NCBI GenBank assembly: GCA_905236605.1
Contig: CAJORD010000035.1
Location: 1 to 25,186, forward strand
Direction of reading: 5' to 3'
Length of the DNA: 25,186 nt
DNA from: an uncultured Synergistales bacterium
Lineage (GTDB): Bacteria; Synergistota; Synergistia; Synergistales; Aminobacteriaceae
Every line of letters starts with the position of its first letter. Positions within the stretch are counted from its first letter, which is position 1. Below the pieces are notes generated by a model. The model was not told where the DNA came from, did no database searches, and saw only the letters and a program-made list of their open reading frames with translations. The position numbers were made by a program, and so were the translations under genes. This document shows positions 6,307 to 15,220 of the stretch, one piece after another.

Positions 6307-7032
6307 ATGTTCACACGAGAAATAACGGTGCAGCCTTCCGACGTATCGTGTCAGGGAACTTTGAAATTAAAAAGTCTGCTTGATTACTTTCAAAACACCG
6401 CCGGGCTTGCCGTTGAAGACATCGAAGGTACAACCACCGAATTAATAGCGCGGGGTTATGCTTGGGTTCTTACGCGTTACGAAATTGAATTCACAGGGAA
6501 GCTTCCCACACTTGACAAAAAATTTTTTATCACGACTTATCACGACCCTTCACACGGTTATAACACTCTAAGAGTTTTCGACGTTAAAGACAAAAACGAA
6601 AATCCTATAGCGTGGGCAAAAAGTTCTTGGCTGTTGCTTGACCTCGCTAACGGTCGTCCCGTGAAAGCCGCCGCTCATCTTCCAGAGATTACTAAACGCG
6701 AAGTCGAAGCGATTAGCCCGGACTTTCAGGACATTAAAGACGACGAAGCAGAAATTTTGAAGAGCGTCGAATTTCCAGTCCGCTATCATGATTTAGATTA
6801 CAACGCTCACGTTAATAACGCCGCTTACTTCGCGTGGGTCTTTGATGAATGCCCGATCGATTTCATGAAGCACGAATTAAAATCTGTTTGTGCCTCTTTC
6901 AGATCCGGGGCAAAATTCGGCGAAAAAGTTACATTAAATTATTCACGTCCCGAAGAAAAAATTTTTGCGTGTTCAATCTTGCGTGAAAACGTCAAAAAGC
7001 CTTCAGCAAATTTTATTTTAACTTGGGACTAA
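6307..7032 (+). CDS. Acyl-[acyl-carrier-protein] thioesterase (FatA/FatB-like)
   Basis: The 241-residue cytoplasmic protein hydrolyses acyl-ACP to free fatty acid and ACP, ending or diverting fatty acid synthesis. It has the tandem hot-dog arrangement of bacterial acyl-ACP thioesterases: an N-terminal half with YAWVLTRYEIEF (51-62) and a C-terminal half starting near residue 155. The catalytic segment HDLDYNAHVNNAAY (161-174) matches the plant FatA/FatB NxHVNN motif, with N166 and H168, and E181 in DECP lies where a further active-site acid is found. AGGA at 6295-6298 lies eight bases before the ATG. It precedes trkA by 33 bases in the same direction and may be co-transcribed with it, with no obvious functional link. 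Chain-length preference cannot be read from sequence. Confidence 0.9.
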   Translation: MFTREITVQPSDVSCQGTLKLKSLLDYFQNTAGLAVEDIEGTTTELIARGYAWVLTRYEIEFTGKLPTLDKKFFITTYHDPSHGYNTLRVFDVKDKNENPIAWAKSSWLLLDLANGRPVKAAAHLPEITKREVEAISPDFQDIKDDEAEILKSVEFPVRYHDLDYNAHVNNAAYFAWVFDECPIDFMKHELKSVCASFRSGAKFGEKVTLNYSRPEEKIFACSILRENVKKPSANFILTWD

Positions 7033-7065
7033 GCAATTAAAAATTAAGAAAGGAAGATTTTTAAT

Positions 7066-8439
7066 TTGAATATCGTTATTGTTGGAGCCGGGGAAGTCGG
7101 GCGAAGCGTCGCTAAAACTCTTTCCGGCGAAGGTCATAATATTTATCTCGTCGAGAAAGACGAAGCCCAGGCCAAGAGCGCCGGTGAAGAACTTGACGTT
7201 CAAATTATAACCGGCAACGGAGCGCGCCCGAACGTCTTAGCACAAGCCGGCGTTGCACCGTCAGGCGACATTGATTTATTAATCGCTTGCACTAATCGCG
7301 ACGAAGTTAATATGCTTTCATGTTGGATAGCTCACAGCGCCGGAGTCCCGAACGTGATTTCACGCGCCCGAAGTCTTGAATTTACCGACAGCGCCGACTG
7401 GGGAAAGAAACTCGGCATTAACGCAATGATTTCGCCGGAACGTTCGATAGCTCGCGAAATAATTTCATTGCTTGAAGTCAGCTCTGCTACTCACGCGGCA
7501 GAACTTCTCGACGGCAAAGCGGCGCTTTATACTTTAAAGATCGCCGAAGATTCTCCGCTCGTGAACATGGCATTGAAGGATTTGCGAACAAAGTACCCGG
7601 ATTTAATCGCGGTTTTTGTTCACGTCGAACACGAAAACGGTGAGGCAGGAGTTCCTAACGGCTTCACAGTCTTACGCGCTAATGATGTCTGCTACATTGT
7701 TACTTATCGAAAGAGCGCGGAACTATTGCAGCAAGTTTTTCAACCGTCAAAGGAAAATTCTTTGAAAAAATTATTTATCGTCGGCGGCGGCAAACTTGGA
7801 ACGCAAATTGTTCAGGCCGTAAAGAAAGATTTTGGAAATGTCAGTTTGCGTTTAATCGACAGCGACCCGGAAAAGTGCGCGCGATTATCAGAGGAGCTTG
7901 GCGAAGCTCTCGTGTTATGTTGCGACGGAATTGATAAAAAAGTTTTGAATGACGAAGGCATCGAAGAAGCCGACGCGTATGTTGCTGCTACGGATTCGGA
8001 CGAGCTAAATATAATTTATTCGGCGATGGCAAAATTAATGGGCGCGAAAAAAACTATCGCAATCGTGAAGCGCAAAGATTATCAAGGACTTACACAGGCA
8101 ACTCCTGTTGATGTCATTGTCGACCCGAACGAGGCATTAGCAAATTTAATTTTGCGCGTCGTTCATTATCCGCGACACACAAAGGCATTCTCTATAATCG
8201 AAAGGATTAATGCGGAGATGCTCGAAGTGGTTTTGCATGACAATAACGAATTATTAGGCAAGACGCTCGCAGAAATAAAATTACAAAAAGGCGTCGTCGT
8301 TGCGTTATTAGGACGCGGCGATAAAGTTTTAGTTCCTACGGGCGCGACGCAGCTATTAGCCGGGGACAGAGTGATTTTATTTTCTTTAACTTCAATGATG
8401 CCTGACGCGGCGAAATTATTTGGAGCTGAAATTAAATAA
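7066..8439 (+). CDS. trkA: Trk system potassium uptake regulatory subunit TrkA
   Basis: TrkA is the peripheral cytoplasmic gating subunit of the Trk potassium transporter and binds NAD(H)/nucleotides. The 457 residues match the usual full length and contain two RCK_N/RCK_C repeats: GAGEVGRSVAKTL (7-19) begins the first Rossmann domain and VGGGKLGTQIVQ, near residue 240, begins the second. The start is TTG at 7066-7068 with AAGGAAG (7050-7056) nine bases upstream. Its TAA overlaps the trkH ATG by one base (TAATG), which points to translational coupling and equimolar production. Confidence 0.97.
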   Translation: MNIVIVGAGEVGRSVAKTLSGEGHNIYLVEKDEAQAKSAGEELDVQIITGNGARPNVLAQAGVAPSGDIDLLIACTNRDEVNMLSCWIAHSAGVPNVISRARSLEFTDSADWGKKLGINAMISPERSIAREIISLLEVSSATHAAELLDGKAALYTLKIAEDSPLVNMALKDLRTKYPDLIAVFVHVEHENGEAGVPNGFTVLRANDVCYIVTYRKSAELLQQVFQPSKENSLKKLFIVGGGKLGTQIVQAVKKDFGNVSLRLIDSDPEKCARLSEELGEALVLCCDGIDKKVLNDEGIEEADAYVAATDSDELNIIYSAMAKLMGAKKTIAIVKRKDYQGLTQATPVDVIVDPNEALANLILRVVHYPRHTKAFSIIERINAEMLEVVLHDNNELLGKTLAEIKLQKGVVVALLGRGDKVLVPTGATQLLAGDRVILFSLTSMMPDAAKLFGAEIK

Positions 8440-9884
8440 TGAAAATCAAAACTGTTTCTAAAGTTTTATCTTTAATATGTCTTGTTGTTTCGTTCGCAAT
8501 GATTCCGCCGTTGTGCCTTGCTCTTTATGACCGAACGACAGACGCAAGTGCCTTCGCAATTTCGATTTTAGCCGGGATTTTCATGCACATTATACTTTCA
8601 TGGAACGGCCGAAAAAATTCTATCTCTATGGGAATCCGCGAGGGCGTCGGCGTAACGGGCTTCTCGTGGATAATCGCTTCGGCTCTTGGTGCGCTGCCTT
8701 ATTGGCTGTCGGGATTTGTGAGTTACACGGACGCATTTTTTGAAACGATGTCCGGCTTCACAACCACCGGCGCAACAATCTTCACCGAAATTGAAAGTTT
8801 GCCGCGCGGGATTTTATTATGGCGCTCTCTAACTCACTGGATGGGCGGCATGGGGATTATAGTTTTAAGCCTCGCTGTGCTTCCGTTTTTGGGAGTGTCA
8901 GGAATGGAGATGTATAAAGCCGAAGTTCCCGGTGTTACGGCCGAGAAAATCACGCCTCGCCTTCATCAGACCGCTATACGATTGTGGGGCGTGTATGTGG
9001 CGTTGACGTTCGCTGAAACATTTTTTTTATTTATTGGCGACATGAGCTTATTCGACGCATTCGCGCATTCATGTTCGACAATCGCAACCGGCGGCTTTTC
9101 GACAAAAAATAATTCGATTGCATACTTCACAAGTCCTTATATTCAGTGGGTGATAATAATTTTCATGTTCGCTTCGGGCGTAAACTTCTCTTTATATTTC
9201 ATGCTGCTGCAAAAAAAATTTCGGGACTTCTTCAAAGACGAAGAATTGAAATATTACGCTCTCATAACTGTAAGCGCGGCTCTTGCGATGTCGATAGCTC
9301 TTTATGCGTCGGGAATGTTTCGCGGGATTGAAGACACATTGCGGCGAACGCTCTTTCATGTTGTCAGCGTCATGACGACCACGGGCTTCATAGTCGAAGA
9401 TTATAATCTCTGGCCCGAATTTACGAAATTTATTTTTGTGATTTTAATGTTCATAGGCGCTTCAGGAGGTTCAACGGGCGGCGGCTGTAAAGTTTCAAGA
9501 TTTTTAATTCTTGGTCGTCAACTTAAAACAGAAGTTTGGCGATTGCTTCACCCCCGTGCGGTCATCACAGCGCGAATGAATGGACAGCCAATCCCGCGTG
9601 GGACTTTGGAATCTTCGACGGCGTTCTTTACGCTTTACATGTGGCTGTTCATAATAAGCACTTTAATTACGACGGCATTCGGGATTGATGTTCTTACGGC
9701 GTTCACGGGAGTGTTGACGTGTTTGAGCAACGTTGGCCCGGGATTAAACGCTCTTGGCCCTGTCGAAAATTTTGCGTGGCTGCCGTCGTTTATAAAATGG
9801 CTGTTTTCGTTTTGCATGTTGGCTGGCCGTCTCGAACTCTTTGCCGTGATTTTGTTATTCATGCCCGGAACTTACAGAAAGTGA
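8439..9884 (+). CDS. trkH: Trk system potassium uptake membrane subunit TrkH
   Basis: TrkH is the potassium-conducting membrane subunit that assembles with TrkA. The 481-residue protein is hydrophobic throughout and shows the four pore-loop repeats: TMSGFTTTGATIF, CSTIATGGFSTKNNS, SVMTTTGFIVEDYN and TCLSNVGPGLNALGP. Each holds a selectivity-filter glycine, and the length matches the family. The conserved GASGGSTGGGCK segment lies between the third and fourth pore loops. The start ATG overlaps the trkA stop, and GGAG near 8420 may serve as ribosome binding site. A 97-base gap separates it from the next gene; no clear terminator is seen there. Confidence 0.97.
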   Translation: MKIKTVSKVLSLICLVVSFAMIPPLCLALYDRTTDASAFAISILAGIFMHIILSWNGRKNSISMGIREGVGVTGFSWIIASALGALPYWLSGFVSYTDAFFETMSGFTTTGATIFTEIESLPRGILLWRSLTHWMGGMGIIVLSLAVLPFLGVSGMEMYKAEVPGVTAEKITPRLHQTAIRLWGVYVALTFAETFFLFIGDMSLFDAFAHSCSTIATGGFSTKNNSIAYFTSPYIQWVIIIFMFASGVNFSLYFMLLQKKFRDFFKDEELKYYALITVSAALAMSIALYASGMFRGIEDTLRRTLFHVVSVMTTTGFIVEDYNLWPEFTKFIFVILMFIGASGGSTGGGCKVSRFLILGRQLKTEVWRLLHPRAVITARMNGQPIPRGTLESSTAFFTLYMWLFIISTLITTAFGIDVLTAFTGVLTCLSNVGPGLNALGPVENFAWLPSFIKWLFSFCMLAGRLELFAVILLFMPGTYRK

Positions 9885-9981
9885 GAGACTTCTCGCTGGA
9901 TTATGATAAAAAACGCTGATACTTTTTTCACATTCTCTCGCTAAAATAAGAATTAAAAATTTTAATGGAGCTGAATTTAAT

Positions 9982-11544
9982 TTGAACTATGAAAATAAAA
10001 ATGATGGTCGCCGTGTAAAAATTCCGGTGCGATTGCAGCTTGTTTCATTTTTTAGCGGAGCGGCCACAATGATCCTTGAGCTTGCTGGCTCGCGAATGGT
10101 TGCGCCGTTCTTCGGGACGTCCTTAATCGTCTGGACCGCGTTAATCGGAATCATAATGACGAGTTTATGTCTCGGCAACTGGCTAGGCGGCTCTGTCGCT
10201 GACAAGAACCCGAACGGAAAATTACTCGGTCGAATTTTAATGTTTGCTGCGATAATCATAGCCATAACCGCTTTCATGAGCAATTATATTTTAACGACGC
10301 TTCAAGATTTAAGATTAAATCTTTATATGTCTTCTGTCTTTTCGGCTGTGATAATTTTTGCGCCAACTAGTATTTTATTGGGAATGGTCTCGCCGTTCGT
10401 TGCGCGTCTTGCTATGCAAAACGTGGATTCTTCAGGAGCGGTTGTAGGTCGATTGTCAGCTTTGAACTCTGCGGGCAGCATTCTTGGAACGTTCCTCGGT
10501 GGATTCGTTTTAATTTCTCTTTTCCCGTCGGGCGTTATCTTGATGTTCGTTGCTAGTCTTGTAGCGTTGCTGTCAGTTTTGATTTACACAGGGACTTGGC
10601 GAAAAATAATTTCGTTTGCGCTCTTTATGTTGCTGTGCAGCGGAGCATACGCGGCTAAAACTTACGGGCTTCCGTTCTCGCCCGTGGGAGTTCAGATTGA
10701 CACACGATATAATCATTTGTCCGTTGTCGAAAGCGTTGACCGACGCAACGGCCGAAGAGTTCGAGTTTTAATCACAGACCCTGACGCGGCACAGTCATTA
10801 ATGTACACGGATCACCCGTCCGAACTTGTGAGCGAATACACGCAATTTTATGACCTCGCGTTTCATTACAAACCTGACACAAAAAAAATCTTAATGCTTG
10901 GCGGCGGAGGCTATTGTGTTCCTCGCTATCTGTTAGATGACACGAGCCGCGATATTAAAATCGACGTCGTAGAACTTGACCCGGGAGTTACGCAAGCTGC
11001 GCGAGATTATTTTAATTTGAAGGACGACCCGCGGCTAAGAATTTTTCACGAGGACGCCCGCACTTTTTTAAATCGCGCGTTTGAAGACGAAAATTTTGAA
11101 CGCTACGATGCGATTTTCATGGATACTTTTTCTTCGGCGACTGTAATTCCGTTTCAATTAACAACAACAGAAACTGCTGCGCGCCTTCGGAAAATTTTGA
11201 ATCCTGACGGAACACTAATCGTAAACATAATCGCTTCGATTTACGGGCCAAAGTCAGGAGTATTTCACGGAATTTATAAAGCGTTCTCAAATTCTTTTAC
11301 CACGATGATGATTTTCCCTGCTAATGCTCCCGATCCGAAATATGCCTACGTGCTTCAAAATTTAATTCTTGTTGCAATGGGAGATACTGCTTCGACTGTT
11401 TCGCCAACACCGGGCGCAAAATTTTCAAAACTCCTCGCTCATCAGTGGCTAAAAACCTTCGCGCCTGATCCCAAGGTTCCGACTTTCTCTGATTCATTCG
11501 CACCAGTCGAACGCTACGCACTTATTCAACAAGACAAGCATTAA
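9982..11544 (+). CDS. Membrane-fused spermidine-synthase-like protein
   Basis: The 520-residue protein has two parts. Residues about 18-220 form several hydrophobic helices, with FSGAATMILELAGSRMVAP near the start, typical of fused MFS/spermidine-synthase proteins. Residues about 240-500 form a Rossmann methyltransferase-like domain with LGGGGYCVPRYLL and VVELDPGVTQAARDYF, an acidic binding motif for decarboxylated SAM or SAM. Where true spermidine synthases have a D(S/T)xDP motif, this protein reads MDTFSSATVIP (D381 kept, second Asp absent), so aminopropyl transfer is doubtful. The start is TTG 9982 with TGGAG (9966-9970) 11 bases upstream. It precedes the O-antigen ligase-like gene by 33 bases and probably heads the T2SS transcription unit. 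Substrate unknown. Confidence 0.85.
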   Translation: MNYENKNDGRRVKIPVRLQLVSFFSGAATMILELAGSRMVAPFFGTSLIVWTALIGIIMTSLCLGNWLGGSVADKNPNGKLLGRILMFAAIIIAITAFMSNYILTTLQDLRLNLYMSSVFSAVIIFAPTSILLGMVSPFVARLAMQNVDSSGAVVGRLSALNSAGSILGTFLGGFVLISLFPSGVILMFVASLVALLSVLIYTGTWRKIISFALFMLLCSGAYAAKTYGLPFSPVGVQIDTRYNHLSVVESVDRRNGRRVRVLITDPDAAQSLMYTDHPSELVSEYTQFYDLAFHYKPDTKKILMLGGGGYCVPRYLLDDTSRDIKIDVVELDPGVTQAARDYFNLKDDPRLRIFHEDARTFLNRAFEDENFERYDAIFMDTFSSATVIPFQLTTTETAARLRKILNPDGTLIVNIIASIYGPKSGVFHGIYKAFSNSFTTMMIFPANAPDPKYAYVLQNLILVAMGDTASTVSPTPGAKFSKLLAHQWLKTFAPDPKVPTFSDSFAPVERYALIQQDKH

Positions 11545-11577
11545 ATAAAAATTTGAAAGGGCAGAAAAAAATTTATC

Positions 11578-13665
11578 ATGGCTAATAAGAAAGACAAAGA
11601 ACAAAATAAAGGTGTTATTCTCAAAAAAAATTATAGAAATTCGCTTGAGCCTATGCCACTCGTGCCGGCGTATATATTGCTGCCGTTGTGGTTGATCTCG
11701 ATGGCGTTGCCGAATTTAATTTACTCGGGCGTCAGTTTTGCTGACACTTTGCATATTTTAAAATGGACGATAACGGGAGTGCCTGTCGCGATTGCGGCGT
11801 TTGTTGGCGGAGCGCGACTTGCGATTTACGGGGCCAAGCGCGTGAAAATAAAAATCGACATCTTCGCGATAATTTGGGCAGTGATTTTAATTTATTGCTT
11901 GTTACAACCGTTTTGGATAGATTTGAAATCGCCGAATGCTTTTGCTTTAGAGATGACGTGCTTTGCGACTATATGGGCGTTTTATGTGATTACGGTTTCA
12001 TCTTTTCCAGGTTGGGGGCTGCGTTTCGTTCTGCTGCTTGGGAATCTCAACGCGTCAATTAATATTATGTTCGCAGAACTTCAGAGCAGAGGTTTGAATA
12101 ATCTTGAATTTCTTCGCGGAACAATTTTTGAAGACCTAATAAGCAAATTAAACACGGTGATCCTGCCGACGCCGGGCTTTTATATTGGCAACACTGCGCA
12201 GCAAAATATGTTCGGAATGTGGCTGGCGATGTCGATTGTAGGAGCGACGTATTTGTTTGTGTATGACTTGTGGAAAAATTCTCCCGACGAATCCGGTAAA
12301 AAAATTTGGTTGCCTGTTGCGAGTTTGATTCTCGCGGTTATAAATTTCAAATTCGCGTTCGCTGATTCGATAACTGTATGCGCCTTCATTGGAGCAATAT
12401 TTTTAATTTTGCCTTTTATTTTCGCGTGGCGATTTGGAAACAAGCTTCATTTATATTTATCCGTTGTTGCGTTGATGGCTGCGGGCTGGGGCTTCTGGGG
12501 TTTAATGAACTCGACGAGCCGTTCGGCTTTCCTTGCGTTAAATGGTGGTCTGTTCGTGCTATTCGTGATAGCTGCGCTAAAATTTAATCGTCATTATGTA
12601 ATTCGCTGCTTGGCGGTCGTGGCTTTATTATCTGCGGTCTTCTGGGCATCGTTCTATCACGGCAACACGGCGGAGATGATTGTGCAAAAAACTCAAGACA
12701 TTATTGAAAATTATCAAACTATAGGTCTACGTCGAGCGATTTGGGCAACGTCTTACGGAATGCTCTCAACAAATCCCAAGGGTGTTGGGATAGGTCAATA
12801 TAAATGGCATTATCTCGAAGGTCAGCGCGAAGCCTTCAAAATTTTCGACAATGCTCCGTGGATGGAGTGGCAGTACACGCACTGGGCACATAACGAATTT
12901 CTTCAATTTTTCTGCGAGGCCGGCTATGTTGGCGGCGTGATGTTCTTAATCATGTATTCATTTTGGTTTTTCCCGGCTCTTGTCGGCTTGCGGCGAAAGC
13001 GGGAAGTAGATATTAACGCCGTGTGGGGATTTGCGCTTGCGTCAGTTGTAACATTCGCGGCGATTTTCACAAGACCGTTCCACAGAATTGAAAATATGGT
13101 TTGGATCACGCTGGCTTTCGCGATGTCTAACCGTGAATTTTTCCCAGAGCTGAAATTCAAAACTGACTTCGATATTTTAAAATCGAATTTCTTAGCGCGA
13201 CTTGTCGGTATCGTATGCATAGGCGCGTCCATAGCGGGCTGTGTTTATATTTCGAGCGGGATTTATGGAAATTACGTTCTTCGTCAAGCACTTTCAACTA
13301 ATCAAGCGAACGTTCAAATGTATCTGCTTGAGAAGGCCGAGAAGCACCCGATCGTTCACGAAGACGCCATGCGAAATATCGCGCATCATTATTTACAAAT
13401 TGGTGAACAAACTGAAGACGTGAGTTTAATCGCGCAAGGTTTCAATTTACTTTGGGAACAATTTAACCACGAGCCTCACTCCGAAGACATTAGCAAACTT
13501 TTGAGTTATGCGCAGCGTTTTCAAGTTTTAGGTGTCTTAAAAGAAATCGCGAGTTATTTCAAGCCCGGCACGTATCATTTGCAGCGCGTCCCGCAAACTA
13601 ATTCTGACGGAACAAGAATTAACGCTTTGATGTTAGTCAATGGCCCCGGCAGCGACGATGAGTAA
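11578..13665 (+). CDS. O-antigen ligase / PglL-like membrane glycosyltransferase
   Basis: This 695-residue protein has about a dozen hydrophobic segments and the signatures of the Wzy/WaaL/PglL superfamily: NSTSRSAFLAL near residues 310-320 and WAHNEFLQFFCEAGYVGG near 436-453 in the large periplasmic loop and following helix. About 150 residues after the last helix are soluble, with helical-repeat character. Superfamily members ligate O-antigen to lipid A core, polymerise glycans, or transfer oligosaccharides from undecaprenyl diphosphate to pilins and other proteins (PglL/PilO). The gene overlaps the first pseudopilin gene by eight bases, which favours a role linked to the secretion system, possibly pseudopilin or substrate O-glycosylation; that is inference. 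GAAAGGG at about 11554-11560 precedes ATG 11578. Ligase, polymerase and oligosaccharyltransferase cannot be told apart from sequence alone. Confidence 0.8.
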   Translation: MANKKDKEQNKGVILKKNYRNSLEPMPLVPAYILLPLWLISMALPNLIYSGVSFADTLHILKWTITGVPVAIAAFVGGARLAIYGAKRVKIKIDIFAIIWAVILIYCLLQPFWIDLKSPNAFALEMTCFATIWAFYVITVSSFPGWGLRFVLLLGNLNASINIMFAELQSRGLNNLEFLRGTIFEDLISKLNTVILPTPGFYIGNTAQQNMFGMWLAMSIVGATYLFVYDLWKNSPDESGKKIWLPVASLILAVINFKFAFADSITVCAFIGAIFLILPFIFAWRFGNKLHLYLSVVALMAAGWGFWGLMNSTSRSAFLALNGGLFVLFVIAALKFNRHYVIRCLAVVALLSAVFWASFYHGNTAEMIVQKTQDIIENYQTIGLRRAIWATSYGMLSTNPKGVGIGQYKWHYLEGQREAFKIFDNAPWMEWQYTHWAHNEFLQFFCEAGYVGGVMFLIMYSFWFFPALVGLRRKREVDINAVWGFALASVVTFAAIFTRPFHRIENMVWITLAFAMSNREFFPELKFKTDFDILKSNFLARLVGIVCIGASIAGCVYISSGIYGNYVLRQALSTNQANVQMYLLEKAEKHPIVHEDAMRNIAHHYLQIGEQTEDVSLIAQGFNLLWEQFNHEPHSEDISKLLSYAQRFQVLGVLKEIASYFKPGTYHLQRVPQTNSDGTRINALMLVNGPGSDDE

Positions 13666-14314
13666 AAAGGCAAGACAGGCTTTTACATTAATAGAAGTCC
13701 TCGTTGCCGTCATGCTTACGGGAATGCTGACGACATTGGCCCTCGCGCCCGTGGCTTATGCTGTTCGTCGCGTCGTTGAAACTCAAAACGAATATGCTGA
13801 CGTGTCGGCGCTATCTCGAACAATGAATTTTATAATTCGCGACTTGTCGTCGGCTATGCGACTTTCTTCAAACGTCTTGACGATAGTCGATCATGATGCA
13901 ATGGGCGGCAATGCTGAAGACGTTTTGATGATTATGAGCACGGCGCCGACTGTTCAAAATCTTCCGTCAGGGACAATCGTTTATAAAATCGCTGAAGGCG
14001 GGATCATGCACGGAGATGTTTTGCCTGGGTTGTATCGTTGGATATTTCCTGGCCAACTTCCAAATACAATTAAATATGAAAATCTTGACCCTTCGGAAGG
14101 TCAACTTGTGCTGCCGGGGATAGATTTGTTTTCAGTCGAAGTCCCTAAAGGTTCGCACGAAGACGAACGCGATAAAGAATACTCCGGCGCGTTGCCAAAG
14201 GGCGTTTATATAAAACTTGGACGCAATATAAAGCAGTCTAAAAGTCTTTCATCGAGTCTTGATAAAAATGAAAAAAATTTTAACGAACTTGAATCTTTTA
14301 TATCGCTCCCGTGA
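13658..14314 (+). CDS. Type II secretion pseudopilin, GspJ-like
   Basis: The product (218 residues) begins MSKKARQA followed by FTLIEVLVAVMLTG, a class III prepilin signal: a short basic leader, Phe at +1, Glu at +5, then a hydrophobic helix. The -1 residue is Ala rather than the usual Gly, which prepilin peptidases tolerate less well. The open frame extends upstream to an ATG at 13640, but the start at 13658 gives the expected eight-residue leader; neither has a strong ribosome binding site. The ATG lies within the last codons of the O-antigen ligase-like gene (stop 13663-13665), and the 3' end overlaps gspK by 47 bases. Length and position before gspK suit GspJ, the minor pseudopilin of the pilus tip complex with GspI and GspK. 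The I/J assignment is tentative. Confidence 0.75.
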   Translation: MSKKARQAFTLIEVLVAVMLTGMLTTLALAPVAYAVRRVVETQNEYADVSALSRTMNFIIRDLSSAMRLSSNVLTIVDHDAMGGNAEDVLMIMSTAPTVQNLPSGTIVYKIAEGGIMHGDVLPGLYRWIFPGQLPNTIKYENLDPSEGQLVLPGIDLFSVEVPKGSHEDERDKEYSGALPKGVYIKLGRNIKQSKSLSSSLDKNEKNFNELESFISLP

Positions 14315-15215
14315 GAATAAAAAGCGGGGTTTTGTTTTAGTCAGCGTCATGATGTTGGGGCTTATGCTGATTTCATGTGCTACGGCCTTCGCGTGGTTTG
14401 TCCGAATGCAAGTTAGGAGTGTCGGACGTGAAAGCGCTAATCTTGCAAGCCGAAGTATGGCAACCGTCCTCACAGACTCCGTAATGAAAATCATGGCTGA
14501 TTTCGCTTCACAATATGATTACGACAGTCCCACGCAAGATTGGTATAAGCCGCTCGTTATTCCGTTTCCGGATTTAGGAATTTGGGTGCTTCAGGTTACG
14601 CCGCTCGATGACAAAATCCCGATCCGAAATTTATTTTTGCCCGACGGCAACACGATACGCCACGAAATTGAAGAGCCGTTTCAAAATATGCTCGATAAAA
14701 TGCAAATTCGTGCTTTAGAATTGTCTTTGTTGGATTTCATGGACCGCAACACCCGTCCGCGGGTCGGTGGCATAGAGCGAGAAGAATTTATAAATCGTGG
14801 GCCTTATGACATTTCCGAATTTTTAATTTTAAGTCCGGATATAACGCCCGGCGTTCTTTATGGTCAAAATGGCGAACTCGGTCTTGCGGACTACTGCACG
14901 ATTTTTAGCGACGGGAAAATAAATCTCAATGTCGCGCCCGTTCACGTCATGGAACTTTTGCCCGGTCTTGACGTCGGAGGACTTGCGGAACGTATTGCGG
15001 ACGTTCGCACTGAAGAGCCGATAAAGAGTTTAAGCGATATTCAAACTTTGCCCGGCGCTTCGCCACGAACAGCAACACTTTTGACGAACATAGCAGGGTT
15101 TAAGAGCCGATATTTTCAAATTAGAATTGAAGCTCTCGAAGACGAAGGAGGAACTTCATTTAATATAATATTCGATAGGACTACAAGACAGATAGTAAGA
15201 TGGGAAGAAACTTAA
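14268..15215 (+). CDS. gspK: Type II secretion minor pseudopilin GspK
   Basis: GspK caps the pseudopilus tip. The leader NKKRG is followed by FVLVSVMMLGLMLISC; there is no Glu at +5, which is the hallmark of GspK among pseudopilins. The mature part is large (about 290 residues) and contains a helix-hairpin-helix region, LLPGLDVGGLAERIADVR then LSDIQTLPGASPRTATLL, typical of the T2SSK domain. The start is uncertain: ATG 14268 gives a 22-residue leader with only a weak GAG nearby, and an in-frame TTG at 14259 or 14287 is possible. The gene overlaps the end of the GspJ-like gene by 47 bases and is followed five bases later by gspL. Confidence 0.85.
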   Translation: MKKILTNLNLLYRSRENKKRGFVLVSVMMLGLMLISCATAFAWFVRMQVRSVGRESANLASRSMATVLTDSVMKIMADFASQYDYDSPTQDWYKPLVIPFPDLGIWVLQVTPLDDKIPIRNLFLPDGNTIRHEIEEPFQNMLDKMQIRALELSLLDFMDRNTRPRVGGIEREEFINRGPYDISEFLILSPDITPGVLYGQNGELGLADYCTIFSDGKINLNVAPVHVMELLPGLDVGGLAERIADVRTEEPIKSLSDIQTLPGASPRTATLLTNIAGFKSRYFQIRIEALEDEGGTSFNIIFDRTTRQIVRWEET

Positions 15216-15220
15216 AATAA

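Noticed and set aside
9885..9981. Gap between trkH and the spermidine-synthase-like gene, searched for a terminator or promoter
   Set aside because: There is a small GAGA/TCTC inverted repeat near 9885-9895 and a TAAAAT near 9943, but neither has the stem, T-run or -35 spacing needed for a call.
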